A DNA stretch of 64,000 bases, taken from Pseudofabraea citricarpa (Eukaryota; Ascomycota; Leotiomycetes; Helotiales; Dermateaceae). Of this stretch, positions 1 to 12,572 are shown piece by piece. The notes beneath the pieces were generated by a model that saw only the letters and a program-made list of their open reading frames with translations, searched no databases and was not told the origin of the DNA. The stretch is taken from assembly GCA_029641185.1 (NCBI GenBank), contig JAPWGK010000015.1, positions 186,001 to 250,000 on the forward strand. The letters are read 5' to 3'. Within the stretch, counting starts at the first letter, position 1. Each line of letters opens with the position of its first letter. The position numbers and the translations under genes were made by a program.

Positions 1-2396
1 TACATTTGTGTAGTAGTCCTTGGCTAGAATATCGAGAAATCGCTGATAAACCGCTGGCTTGACGCTGTTGAACTTGCTTATATATGCATGCTTGATCCAG
101 TCCACCAACATTTCGCTTCCAAGCACGATGAGGAAAGGCGAGAGAACTTCCCCAGACCAACGCGGAAGAAGTTGAAAGCTATTTGGCAGCATTGAGTTAC
201 TTCGAGATGGTGCTTTTGTGACGATTTCTTCGGCAGCCGATAGAGCGCTAAGCCCTCCAACTTCCACGATATTCCGCATAGCAATGATCAAAAGCATCAG
301 CCACAATTGGAATCGCTCAACCACATCGGCACAAGTCAACTGAAAGATGTTATCCTTCTCAAATTTCTTGAAGACTGTTGACTTTATTTCAACGAACTGG
401 TTAGACATCAAAAGCGTCAATAAGGCATTAGAGTATGAATTGACTGCCACATTGAGAGTGATCACTTGATAGAATAGTGCTGCTGCATGAACCACATTGT
501 ATGCCAATGCTAGAACAAACATTCCGAGTGGACGTAGAATCTTGCTTCGGCCTTCTGGATTACGCTCCAAGGTTTCATCGGAGAAAAGGCATTCGAAGAT
601 ATCCTGCCCAAGCGCTGAAAAAAGTCTATCGCATACCTGTATGGAATAAGTATGCTTCTTATAGGCTAGGAAAGACTTACCTCAAGAACGTTGTAGATCA
701 CGTAGAGTTTTATTGCTGCTTGACCCTTGATGCTGTGATACATTCTACTTGCATCAAATCGCATCAAAATCAAGCAACTACATATTATTACTGCCCCTTG
801 CAGGAGATCGGCTTTGTGGTGCGAGGAAAGTGATGAAGGATGAGACTTTGTCCGTCGATGTCTTCGGCCCCACCCTGGCCTTGATTTGCGCTCCAAGCCT
901 GCTTTCAATTGCTCGGTAAAATTTCGTCCATTTGGAACCTCGAGGTTCCTCGCACCTTGACTCTGGTACGACTGAGCAGTGGAAAGCTGAGGTCGCCCAG
1001 AACGAGATACACTTCTCGATCGTGATGACGATGAGGCATGACTGTTCCTTCTTTCATGCCTGCGATTCCACATTCGCCCAGTCCCATGATAAATGAAGCC
1101 GAGAATGAAACGGGCTTCTTTAGCAAGTACCTGTCCCCACCACTGTATTAATATTGCAAGAGCCTTGAAGAAACGCAGAGGAAGAATAGTAAAGGTGTAT
1201 AGCCACGCATCTAGGCATGCCAACGAGCCGAAAAGTAAGACCTGCTCAAGCTGTGGTGGTAAATAAAGAAAATTTAAAAGTCGCTCAAATTTAATCTTAG
1301 AAGATTCATAAGGATAGTCGCTGCTAGCTGACCGATAAATATACAAAGGTGATGGCCGAGAAGCAGAAAGTTCCAGTTGCAGATATGTTGGTATAGACAT
1401 AGGTGGGAGCGGTATAGACTGAGGCATTGGCGAAGGAAGATCTGGTGCAGATGGCTGCTGAACAGTCTGGGCTGCTTTGATGTTGGATGTGTTAAGATTG
1501 AGGGGTTCAGGTCGCGATCCTGAGCTAATTGTTTTCCTTTTTGGCGAAGTTGGTATGGGTGTCCCTTTATTGTACGACCCCGCCCGAATATTTACAGGGA
1601 CAGGAGTTGAGGTTGTCCTGGATGAAAATCCTGGTCTTTTAGTAACGACATTCGCAGGTGTCTCTTCAATTGGATATTGGCGGTCACCACTAGCTTCTTT
1701 GGTTGCATTCGAATGACTGCCACTGCGAGATCGAACTTTTCGAGACTGATTTGGTATACCGGGACTGAAAACCTCTGGGAAATGTTGAATCTTATCTAAT
1801 GGGAATGGTTCTGTTGGTAACTGCTGGCCTGCTGAGGCTCTTCTGGGCGATGTAACAGGAAGAGAATCCGGCGCAGACGTGAGCTCATGCATTTCAGCGG
1901 GTGAAAGCTTCAACACTTTTTCATCAGCCACCTTGGATACTGAAAGTTTCCGTGGTTTTCGCACTCGTTCCTCGGGAATATCGTGGAGTTCATGAGCGGG
2001 TAAAGTCTTGGAAATTGGTGGAGGTGAAGCTAGTCGTCCCTCTTCTTTCTCGATCGCCCGAACAATTACTTTTTCAAAAGACGCAGAGTGCTTGTTTCCA
2101 TTGGGTATTGAAGAGAGAGTTCCTGTCCATTCGGCGGAGGAGTCGTCGGTGATGATTAAGGACGGAGATGCAGATCGTGATGGAGACGGAGATGGGAGTT
2201 GCTGTACTTCATGAACAGCGACATTAAAATCTGGGTTGGAAGCCATAAATCTGGTTCGCAGATCGCTAGTATCAGACACATATTCAGGATATGATGGAGG
2301 CGGCTCATCATGTGAGGCGACTCCATCCGGTTCCCCTGATACCACTGAAGGCATAACTGCAGCTGGAAGCCCCTGAGGACTAGAGTCCTTGAACAT
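1..2396 (-). CDS. TAPT1/EMP65-family ER membrane protein (3' partial)
   Basis: Two exons: 2396-681 and 636 to the window edge; the 44-bp intron 637-680 (GTAAGT..CAG) joins NVLEV to CDRLFSALGQDIFECLFS in frame. The join recreates the signature of the TAPT1 (DUF747) family, known from vertebrate TAPT1 and yeast Emp65, an ER membrane protein that stabilises soluble ER proteins in complex with Slp1. The first ~330 residues are Ser/Pro-rich and look disordered. Hydrophobic segments follow (around LEQVLLFGSLACLDAWLY and LLQGAVIICSCLILMRF), then a Arg/Ser-rich insertion between them. The second exon keeps conserved blocks such as LMSNQFVEIKSTVFKKFEKD and SEMLVDWIKHAYISKFN. The stop lies beyond position 1. 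I take the first ATG of the long ORF; a possible 5'UTR intron end lies just upstream, so an extra 5' exon is not excluded. Family assignment is firm, function in this organism inferred. Confidence 0.88.
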
Positions 2397-2399
2397 CAG

Positions 2400-2996
2400 T
2401 TGCTTTGTTGGTTAGTATTCCAATTCATCAGCAGAATCTCTACGGAAGAAATTTCTATGGTGATGATGTAAGGGTGTAGCCAGCCGGTACAGCACGAGCT
2501 GTGGGTAAAGAAAGTTGGAAGTTGGATACCGAAGTTCAAAGCCACGTGAAAGCTTCACTACTTTAACTTGCGCTAGTCTCGAAGTGGCAAAGTGTGGGGG
2601 CGTTGCCGAATATGGAAAGGTGGCTTTGGCACGATAAGATAAGCATTTAAACGAGCAGACTGGCTTAAGCGACGGGTAATAGGGGGTGGTGGACGTATTA
2701 TATTTTAGGCGTTTAAGACGTTTTCGGTAACTCCATGCTTTGTAGTGATTCGATATTTTATGAAATCTTTGCAGTATTAAATGCTGTTCAGAAGTGCCGG
2801 GTGATTCCCCCATATTTACCTGGTAGTTTCTGGCAAGTGCTTTCATTGATCTAATGCTGTCTTATTTCTATCGCAAAGCAAATAAATTACGAGGGCTCTT
2901 TCTTTCAATGATGACGTGGCATTCTGCTCTCCTTTGCTCTCTTTGTTTTTTCTGTTTCCTATTCATTCCCTCACCTGACATCTAAATGCCTCTCCC
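2400..2996. other. Intergenic, no gene seen
   Basis: Lies between the TAPT1-like start and the methyltransferase stop, both on the minus strand, so it should hold the methyltransferase 3'UTR and the TAPT1 promoter. The open frames here show no family resemblance or codon pattern I can support. Confidence 0.5.
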
Positions 2997-5900
2997 TCAG
3001 TCTAATTCAACAACAACCGGCTGGGCTTTGGTCACCTCCCACCTCTCTATCTCTACCTTGAGTAGTTCGCGAGCTACCATCAATCCTAGATTAAAAGCAG
3101 GTACTGCATTTCCGATCATTGTGATGATATCTTGGAGACGGGTGTCTCCTTCGCCCCACTTGAAATCATAGATATCAGGAAATCCCTGAGCTCTAGCAAA
3201 TTCTCTGATAGAAATGGTTCTGTTCTGGAATGGGTGTAAAGACTATTAAATAAACATCAGCTTATGGTCAGAAGTAACGCCGGAGTCAAATAACTCACGT
3301 ATGGTGTCATGCAAGGCGAGATACGACCGACACAACAGGGGAAGAATCCATTTGGATCTAATCGGCCATAAAGCCCACTCTCTGCATTCTGCCTCAACCT
3401 GAGTTTCTCATTCAACTCCTTATGGGTCGGTCGTCGCTCGGTTAAATGAGCGTATCTTTGCACGCCTTGGTGTTGGCTATAACTACGGATCGGAATGTTG
3501 CAGACTCGCTCTGTAATTGGCTGTTTGCCGAATTCGTCATAATATACTGGCGTGACATGGTTTCGAACGGTTTGACTTCGAGTGACATTTAAAAAGTTGC
3601 GACGCAGTACCCTTTGAAATTCAGATCGTGGTTCTGAAAAATAAGCCTGTTCTTTCTGACCCGCGTATGTCATATCCCTCTCAATCTTATATTCTTTGAT
3701 GCCTTTACTTCCTTCTTTTTGCTTGGCAACAATATTGCATGGATTCTCCCACTGGAAAGGCATCAAATCTCCGATAGCCTCAGCCACCGAAACACCTGGA
3801 AATCGTGCCGTTTTCGCGATTATATGCATGCTTCTGGGATTTAGACCTTGGAAACAATGGGTTGGTTGTGGAAACGCGGGCAATTTATATCCAGGAACTG
3901 CTGCCCATAAAAACCATCTTTGGCGTGATTGTGGGGTTCCGAATTGTCCAGCTTGAAGAGTCGTGTAATGAACTTGATAGCCGATACTTGTAAGAAGTCT
4001 AACAGTAAATCTATTCCAGTATGAGATAAAGAGAACAACATGTTATATCTCAACTTACTTGACAACTCCGCCAGTAATGCCATTGATTAGTCGGAATTTG
4101 GTTTGAGCAGTTTCCACAGGAACTTCTTCTGCACCAAGCTATCTGAAGTTAGTACTAAATCTAGTAATATTAGATGGCTTACGCACAGGATAAGACAATA
4201 TAGCCTTGACATTTTCAATCAGGACATACTTGGGTCGATAGTAATCCACGAAGGACAAGAATGCTGCCATTAGGGTGTTTTTGATATCGTCAGCTCTCCG
4301 GTATCGATTCCTGCCACTCATACCATCACATACCACACCTGTCTTGATAAGATCAACAGTATTTTTCTCTGGAAGGTCGGGTATCAACTTTCCTTTAATA
4401 TCATGTGCAGGTGGGAGAATCTCTCCTTGGTCAAGGCGCAGTCTTCTCTCAAGCATATAACTCAGGTCTTGATTGAATACGATTGTTCGAGGGAAAGTGT
4501 CTTTGAACTGTCCACAAGAAGCATCAGAGAAATCGAGTGCATATGAGGCAGTAGCACATCCGCTAAGTTCGAAAGATAAGGAAAGACCTCCAGCCCCGCA
4601 AAAGAGGTCCTAATAACACCGTTAGATTCTGACTTGACTGAACGAGTGAATGGCAACTTACAAAACCTTTTAGCTTTGGAGCATTATCTAAATAATCCCG
4701 CATGTTTCTTCCTTTCTGGTAAAACTCGGCTTTAGTACTCTCCGAATACAGTTTCTCTGTGGGCGGGAGTGGAATTAGATCACTTAAAACTGGCTTCTCT
4801 GCGGTCCCCAAAACTTCATCTTGAATCCAAAAAGTCTCCAAGTATAGGTTTTGTGCGTCTTTGAAACTCTCCATATTTTTGATTTTCATCTTATGTTGGA
4901 CTAGAAGTTTACCATCAAGTTGATTTGCAGTGATTCGCATAAACTTATTCTGGCGAAATAGTCTCTTGCTATCTCGGAGAATAGGTATTTTCCCAGGCGT
5001 AAGCTCAAGTTCTGTAGCTATATTTGGCAAGAGCTCATCGTAACGACCGAAAATACGAATTTGGATCTCAAAATCATTCTGGTTAGTAGAATATCTACTT
5101 TCCAGTTGCTTATTTCTTATTCCCACAATCTGGCCAATCTTGCACAACGGTAATCCGTTTCCAGTTCCCCTACTTCGCTCGGGGGCCACTTGAACGCAGT
5201 CAAGAAGATGATATGTTACGCCCAAAATAGATATGCTCTTAATTTTATTATTGTCGCGTTCGGTGATCTTGGGTGTTGCTTGTGAGGCCATCGCTTCATT
5301 GGATTTGCATGTTCTACATTTTCCAATCTGCAGATTATCCGGAGCTAAGGCTGCAGTAAATACTCCATTGCACGAACCTTTGCAGTTGAATTTGCTTTGC
5401 CAATGTAATCGATAAAAGAACATGTGATGACCAAATTGCTCTGTGATTGGACCAAGCCCGTCACTATTTGTCGTTCTTCCACGGAAATCTAGGTTGATTT
5501 TGGCAATAATTTGGTTAAGATGGATATCCTCGCAGATAGATGTCTCAAATAGCTCATGAGGATCCGCAAGCTCCCCAATTGTAGTGTTTTTACCGTTTTC
5601 AAACCATGTGACATGAGCAAAGTTAGTCGTGGGAGAGCTGTCGTAGAGACTTTTGTTATCAAATCTGTATAGATTGACAATCCTTGCAAATCTAGGCTCC
5701 AGCTCTCCATTCTGACTAAATGCATTGGGTTTGACATCTGCTGGTGAACCTTCGGGCCAAACCATGATGCAATCCCCAGTTTTGTAGACCGTTGAATTGA
5801 TGTTGACCTCATTATGATAGGCCTTCCCCTGCTTCAATGTGGGAGGGCGATTAAATGAGATGGAATATAGCTTAGGTACAGAATCCAGTGCAAATGCTGC

Positions 5901-6608
5901 GCGCCTAGCCTTTTCTAGATCTTGCATATGCCTCAAGACATGGAAGTGGGTGATTTTCTCTCCCCGGCCGTCTGAATTATTCCCCGCACCGGCATCAGAT
6001 AATGTTGCTAATTTTCGCCTGAAGAGTGGCCCAGCAATCTTCTCAACCTGCTTAGTGACGACTGTCTCGTGATTGTGTTTTAATACTCTGTCGTTGACAT
6101 TCAAACGCCGCACATCGCTTCTGGGTTTGTCATTTGCTATGAAGGCAAGAGTCTCCAGAAAATATGCATCGTCATCAATTTCATCCAGGTTCTCATAACC
6201 AATTGTTTCTTTATCATCGAACCTGTCGACTGGATCAATGTCTAGCAAACCCTCTTCGTCAGAGCCGAATTCGCCCCGAAGATTATCATGAAGATTGTCC
6301 AAAACCTCATGATATTTGTTGTGGTCATCTATGACACTTCCCAGAACTGCTTTAGATTCTCTACTTGTAGCCAGGGTCATTTCTGAATCATCTCGAAATA
6401 ATTCTTCATCTTCTGTATTCGTGTGACCGTAAAATTCGTCCAGCACTGACAATTTGCGAATTTTCTTGGGTGGACTAATAATATCAGAAGTGAAGACCTC
6501 ATGTAGCTGGCCCCCAAAAACACTTTTTCTTCGTTTTGATGACATGCGTGGTTTCTGTGATTGTACAAACATGTCATTCTTACTACATGTAAGCTTGCTG
6601 GTTTTCAT
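2997..6608 (-). CDS. DIM-2/DNMT1-type DNA cytosine-5 methyltransferase with altered motif IV
   Basis: Five exons: 6608-4662, 4609-4187, 4138-4059, 4010-3299, 3242-2997; 1135 residues. Two BAH-like domains lie at about 265-395 and 455-610, separated by a Cys pair cluster (CKGSC..CRTC). The catalytic domain starts at residue 650 with motif I DLFCGAGG, and shows ENV (781-783), motif VIII QFGTPQSRQRW, IX ISIREFARAQGFPD and X IGNAVPAFNLGLM. Motif IV, normally GGPPCQG, reads TGVVCDG (739-745): the Cys nucleophile stays but both prolines and the glutamine are lost. The neighbouring KNTLMAAFLSFVDYYRPKY matches DNMT1/DIM-2, so the reading frame is right. ENV, not EQT, argues against the RID/Masc1 type. 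Known family role: methylation of cytosines in repeats, with HP1-directed targeting for DIM-2. Activity here is uncertain. Intron 2 uses a weak GTGCGT donor. N-terminus shorter than Neurospora DIM-2 (about 1450). Confidence 0.87.
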
Positions 6609-9600
6609 ATTTTTCGATAGTTTTCGAGAAAGACTGCAGGTCTTGAACCCCTCTGTTTGATGACAACGGTAAAAAGGCTAACGACAAAACTGAGATGGGA
6701 CAAAGATCTATTCGCGATGTAAATCTGGAACATAAAATCAGATATGCAGTAATTAAACTCCGAAGATAGATGGATGACGTGGGGATTCCATGGCCAGAGT
6801 GTGTGGTCAGTTGCCTCCAACTTTGCAGAAGATGATGAAAAACTTACAGGCGATGATTCTAGAGAATGTCTGCAAAATCTGTTGCCATACCCATCGATAA
6901 GAACAGAAAATAGGTGATGATAGCCTCAGTAAATAAGATCTGTACGGAAAGCAAAGATCGTCTGTCTGACAGTGTGCCCGAGAAGTTGAGATAGAAGGAA
7001 GATAATTGTAAATGTAAAATTGATGTGCTAAACTGGGCAATGCAGATAGAAAGTAAGGCTACTTCGCAATCTGTCGTTTAAGTACGCAGGATTTTATCGG
7101 AGGGTGTGATCTTGACGTGGGTTGGTTGTGTTCGGTAGAAAGGAAAGCTCGGTGGTAGTAGATAAGCGAAGACTGAATGATTCATTGCCGAGACGGCATT
7201 GAAGATATACCATTACCAGCTTCATCTCCAGTATAATTTAGAATAATGCCAGGGGCTCAAAGAAGCCGTGCTAGTGCCAAATGCTATGATGCCATTAGCA
7301 TGGGAAAGAAAATTTCCGGAATCTCCACGGAGCAAACTCCTCATACTGCTTAGTACAGGCTATGACACCCACTGCAGATAATCAAACTAATATCCTGTAT
7401 TGTTAGTACAAGGTGTTTGACATGAGTTACTCGAAATTTCATGTTTGTGTTATTTAGCGGGCAACAGGATCATGCGCAGCCTCTTTAGGCATTCATTACT
7501 TAGATTTACAGCCATTTAAGACATTTTATCTTTGCTGTAGAGGACTCGATCTTTGCTCATGGTCCCTTATTTGTCATCCAGGCATGCCTCTTGCACAATC
7601 CTCGTTCTTTGTCTCGAGTGTACCCTCATTCTAGAAGAACAGATATAAGGTGGCGATGCACTGGAAATCAAGAAAATTAGCCTCATTTGCTTAAATTGCG
7701 TGTAAACGATTATGCGGAGCGAACAAGCCACTGGCTCATTGCACCAGTGGTCATAAGTTAATCTTGAGCTTAGTATAGAAAGAAGAAGATTGTTTATGCA
7801 ATGTCAAAATACAACTGAAAGCACAAATTGACAACGTATCAGAGCCGCGTTACGTCACATAATTTAAAGCGACGTATGCTTACATAGAAACGTGATCATC
7901 AGCATACCACACCTTTGCGACCAATTAAAACCGCTAAGCAGCTTGCTCAAGGGGAAACATCTAGGCCAATTCGAATAATCTCCTCAATCAATCAGATATA
8001 TGTTTGCTTATAGGACCATTTATTAAGTCGCATTTCAGTCATCAAACATAGCTGTGTTTGAAGTCCCGCCAGAAAGTGTGTGAAAGCCAAGTCAAGAATA
8101 TGACAGTTGTATCAAGTGACAACTAAAATTACATGACTCATTGACTCGATAGCGTAGAATGTTTGTTTTGGGCTTACTAGAGTTGCTGAACGATATTTCA
8201 CACTCGGCATGGATTGCATTCATCAGCAGTATATAGCCATTTGAAGAAACTCAAGTTATAAAGTTTGAGCTTAACATGCTGGTTACCTGACCTACATCTC
8301 GCTGAAGCTCAACAGAACTAAATGAACCCACTTAATACCCGTGCTTGATTTAAGAAGGCTTTATATAGTAATTATGGTACCATATTACTCCTAAATTACA
8401 CTAACTTCCATTGTTTTGTGGTAATCTGAGTGATCTTTTCTTTCTTTTCATACAATATCTCCACTAACGAATACGTTGACCGAATATCCAAAGGAACATT
8501 GTATGGAAAGCTCATAGGTGAGAGGATTCAAATTACCGAAGACCTATACAATAGCTGAATGAGACCAGGATCCGCAGGGGCATTACTTTGGCCTCCACAC
8601 GTCTCGCATACTCAAACACCATCACAGAATTGGTGTGAGCCATTTATACGCTTCATACTGCATTCGAACTGTGTGATGATGCAGAACAACATACTTAGGC
8701 TGAATATCAAACGGTTGACACACTGATTCATTTATGTCAACCTGAAGTGCTGCTTACTCCCAAGTTAGAGCAATTTCGAGCATGGCTTTGACTTAGCTCA
8801 CGATCGCCTTCTCTGCGATTGTGGTAGGCCTCTTTTTATGAATCCTCAGGCGCTCGCCACGCGTTCTAGAACCATAGATAGGATCAATTGACGGGATTTG
8901 AGAGTTCGTCGATACCGTGGATCAAAATCTCAACGAGGACATGCCAACCTGCTAGGTGGTATTGAGGGCATTTCCTTATCCCATAGTAGGATAACCAGAG
9001 TCCACACGGCATCTTAAACACTATGAGCGTACTTAAATTCTCAACAAAAAAGTCAGAACTGGGACCAAGTATGGTGTCTGGTTAGCTTTCTATGCTAATA
9101 TTTGTTTTGGGTTGAAGTATTTTTTGAGGATTACAATCGTAATAGAATATGACCCTTTAGAGAGTCAAATGATAACATGGTCTCTTATTTGCTACTTTTA
9201 AGAAATGAAATTTCACTCAAATATTTGAGAGGAGTTTAGACAGAGCTATTTTGAGTACTTCATTTAAGAGAATCCAAAGTGTCGGTTAAACTCTCCCACA
9301 TGCGCTGAACTGCATCAGCACCAATTTTGGTTTCTGGATGTCTCTACAATCCCCTTGTATTCCATTTTCGTCTTCAAAGGAACAACAAAGCAATGTATTA
9401 TTTGAAAGAGGAAGAGAGAACGTCCAAGTACAACAATAGATGCACGTACAACTAACCCCCTTTCTTTGTCTACTGTTGTTCAGATCAACAAGAAAGCCAT
9501 AACAGTAGCTGGAAATTGCAGAGAGAACTAACTCAACAATGCCAGTAACCGAAGTAGGCCCCCTTGACCTCGACACGTCCCGAATACTTAAAGGCGTCTC

Positions 9601-9672
9601 ACCCCACTGTGGCTTCAGCCTTTTTTTTTTCTTTACCCAAAACTCAATTATTCGACAAAGCACATAGTTCTT
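6609..9672. other. 3-kb gene-free interval
   Basis: AT-leaning DNA between the divergent methyltransferase and exonuclease-domain genes. Only short open frames without recognisable domains, and no tRNA or tandem repeat that I can see. It must hold both promoters. I found no clear transposon remnant. Confidence 0.5.
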
Positions 9673-11142
9673 TTGGATCCAGCAACTGCTCTTTCGTGGA
9701 AACTCACAAAGCTTTCGACGATGCCGTCAGTCAGCTTCAGCGTCCGTTGGGGATCTTTGGCCACTGCGCGAAAGTCACAAGCTAACAACGAGAAGCCGAT
9801 CTACAAGGTCCCGAGCCTTCCAACAACCGGCTTTGTGCCACCAAAATCTCGTACTTGTCGCCCCATTAATGAAATTCCGCCACTCAACCGCAAGCATCGA
9901 GTGATCTGGGTAACAAGTACCTTTGGCATATACAAATTCATCAATACGGTTGGTCTAAGTTTAAGAAAAGGATGTGCCGACCTCCATATTGATATCGAGG
10001 GCGCCCCCTTGTCTCATGGAGGAAGTCTATCTCTAATTGAGGTTCACATGGCATCAAGAAACACCACATGGATTCTCGACCCTGAAGTGTTTGGTTCCCG
10101 AGTTTTTGACACAAGAAGCCTGAACAACATGTCATTACGCAAGATTCTAGAGAGCGAGGACTACCCCGTCACGTTCTTCGATGTACGAACTGACTGCTGG
10201 TCGTTGTGCCACTTCTTCGGCATCCGAGTCCAACGCGCCGTAGACTTGCAGATCCTGCACATGGTCTCTCAGGGCTTAGGACGTCGCAACCTACCTAGCC
10301 TCGCCAATACCGTTGAGACAATATCCCAGGAATTCTTACATCCAAGTGAAAGAGCATCTTGGCTTCAGAGTAAGAATGAAGGCAAGGCATACTGCGTAGG
10401 TCGGGAATGGAATGGTATTCCTTCTCGATGGCATGAGTTCGCTGTTCGTCCGTTACCCCAGATTTTGAGGGATTACACCGCTGGGGATACACTTTACATG
10501 CCACATATCTATCATATCGCATTGGAAAAGAAATGCATGGCAAATCCCATCCTGCAGAAGCTGGTCATGGACATAAGCTGGAAGCGGTGCTATGAAGCAC
10601 AGAAACCGGGCTATAACTCGCAGGCTAACGCTCCTTGGCTGGCACCTAGTGAATATACTGCCATGTCTGCAAGGGAATGGACCGATTGGGCCGAATCGGA
10701 ACCCTCCCAGCAGAATCAGTTGTCTGTTAGTAACCAGAGCACCCAAAATGACCAGGGCAACTATGATTTGGAGAACAATGATTGGGGTAACAGTGGAAAT
10801 AACTGGGGTAGCAGCGAGGAGGAGAGTGGGAACAACGAGCAGAGCGTCGAGGAGAACGTCGAGGAGAACGTCGAGGAGAATGTCGAGGAGAACTTCGAGG
10901 AAAACTTCGAGGAGAACGGCGAGGAGAACATCGACGATAACGTCGAGGAGAATGTCGAGGAGAACTTCGAGGAAAACTTCGAGGAGAACGGCGAGGAGAA
11001 CATCGAGGAGAACATCGAGGATAACATCGAGGATAACGTCGAGGATAACGTCGAGGAGAACGTTGAGAAGAAAGTCAAAGTTGACGTTAAAGTGAACAAG
11101 AAGGATGGAGTTATACTCGTTAAAGTACGAGTACCATTCTGA
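9673..11142 (+). CDS. DEDDy 3'-5' exonuclease-domain protein with acidic repeat tail
   Basis: Single ORF of 489 residues. The middle carries an RNase D/EXD1-like 3'-5' exonuclease fold: motif I with D107 and E109 (HIDIEG), motif II with D174 followed by VDLQ (DVRTDCWSLCHFFGI), and motif III YTAGD (Y268, D272) ahead of LYMPHIY. All four acidic ligands and the motif III Tyr are present, so an active nuclease is plausible. The substrate is unknown; proteins of this type are common in filamentous fungi. From about residue 392 the tail is 18 four-residue units of the VEEN/FEEN/IEDN kind, then a Lys/Val-rich end. The start may be the second Met (position 9721), because the first 16 residues look unlike a domain boundary. 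No introns needed. Confidence 0.82.
   Translation: MDPATALSWKLTKLSTMPSVSFSVRWGSLATARKSQANNEKPIYKVPSLPTTGFVPPKSRTCRPINEIPPLNRKHRVIWVTSTFGIYKFINTVGLSLRKGCADLHIDIEGAPLSHGGSLSLIEVHMASRNTTWILDPEVFGSRVFDTRSLNNMSLRKILESEDYPVTFFDVRTDCWSLCHFFGIRVQRAVDLQILHMVSQGLGRRNLPSLANTVETISQEFLHPSERASWLQSKNEGKAYCVGREWNGIPSRWHEFAVRPLPQILRDYTAGDTLYMPHIYHIALEKKCMANPILQKLVMDISWKRCYEAQKPGYNSQANAPWLAPSEYTAMSAREWTDWAESEPSQQNQLSVSNQSTQNDQGNYDLENNDWGNSGNNWGSSEEESGNNEQSVEENVEENVEENVEENFEENFEENGEENIDDNVEENVEENFEENFEENGEENIEENIEDNIEDNVEDNVEENVEKKVKVDVKVNKKDGVILVKVRVPF
10846..11061 (+). repeat. Coding minisatellite, 18 x 12 bp
   Basis: Eighteen head-to-tail 12-bp units with consensus GTCGAGGAGAAC, encoding VEEN variants in the tail of the exonuclease-domain protein. 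Units 3-7 and 9-13 are identical base for base (60 bp), so the array has a 72-bp higher-order period. The unit has no stop codon in any frame, which creates long spurious ORFs on both strands. Confidence 0.95.
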
Positions 11143-12572
11143 CGATGAACAACGAGCAACTGCCAACGGCTACTGACCTATCTGAAAGGCATTCAGCAAA
11201 ACAAGGCAACAACTTTTCTTTTCTCCATCGAGAGAATCTCATCGATTCGAGTCGAGGTACCGTTCTCTTCCTCCACAAGTCAGCTGTAGTCGCTGTGAAG
11301 ATTGAGAGCAAGGCTTCCTTGAACTTCACACTGCGTACTTCGATACGCCACACACAGGCTTTCATTTGTACTGACGCTCATTAAGTTTTAGTTTTCCTTT
11401 TTTTCCTTGCAGATTTTGGGGAGTTTAGCATGCCTTGGCGAGGACGCAAGTGGCGCCATCTCGTAGTACTTTGGCATCTCTCGTTTTTTTCTTTCTTTTT
11501 TTCTTTGGACCCAAATTGCCAAAATTACCTACTCAGGTTCGTGGCAACCGTTGAACTAGTTGGATACGATACCATAGTCTCTCGTTCATGTTAGGTAAAC
11601 ACTCATAGCAATCAATTCACAAAATAAACATAAACATAAACAGTAACCATAATTTGTTTCCGTTACCAGAGAAATTCTGGGACTGGCAAAAACAGCAGTC
11701 CTTCAGTGCACAGGCAATACTCGTTATGACATTCTTGTTTTCTCTCTTAGTGAGTGGTTGGTTGATTTTGTGTCCCGGTAATTCTTTGCATCAGTTACTT
11801 AACGACAGGTAATGACCTCCCCCCCCCTAGAACAAAATAACGCACATTAAATTGTGCAACAGAAACAACCACCCTCATCTCCTCCTATAACTCTGCTAAA
11901 TCCAATCTTACAAGATCTCGCCAGGAGAATACGAGCAGGACAAACAATGTAAGAATTGCCTGCCTGACTCACCTACAGATAGATTGATTATCTTAGTTCC
12001 CAAAGGCTCAAAGTCCAACGAAGAGACTGTACAAGCAATCTGTGATGTTTCAGAGGGAACCAAGGAAACGACGTAAGCAAGGCTGTAAGTGGAAACGAGT
12101 ATGTAAATCTGGAAACCGTAATTCTGTTTTTCGGCAAAATAATTCCTCAGCAGGATACTCATCCTGCAGACAACCCAAAAGTCAATTTGTGAGTTGATTG
12201 ATCGTATGCTTCATGTCCACCGCCATGTACTTAGACCAGACTCTATCCCAACCTGACAGCGAGCTCGGTTAAGATAGAAAAAGGGGGTATGTCAGCATAA
12301 GCGAGGCCAAGCCAAACGAATACCAAAACCCACGGGGTACAGCAGGAGCAAAGATACATGACAAGCAAACCTAGAGAGGATCCGTAAAATGCACACAGAA
12401 TTAACATGTCAATTCCTACAGAAACAAGATCTAAACCCCATCGCTCTTAAACATAAAAATTTATCTTTTCCCTGAATTTCAATCAACATGGAAACTAAGA
12501 AAGAAGAAGAAGAAAAACGCCCTTGATTATATGCCCTCAAACATGTGAACAAAGGGCCGACTTTTTTGGTTT
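11143..12572. other. Intergenic between convergent genes
   Basis: Holds the 3' ends of the exonuclease-domain gene and the DUG2-like gene. Contains poly-pyrimidine runs near 11395-11505 and a C run at 11820. No gene, RNA or repeat family recognised. Confidence 0.5.

Noticed and set aside
2412..2846. Minus-strand frame of 144 residues upstream of the TAPT1-like gene
   Set aside because: Composition like random intergenic DNA and no join to the TAPT1 frame that adds recognisable sequence.
10453..11166. Long minus-strand frame rich in LLDVLLDV, resembling a membrane protein
   Set aside because: It is the antisense reading of the 12-bp repeat, which has no stop in any frame; the plus strand carries a nuclease domain with all catalytic residues.
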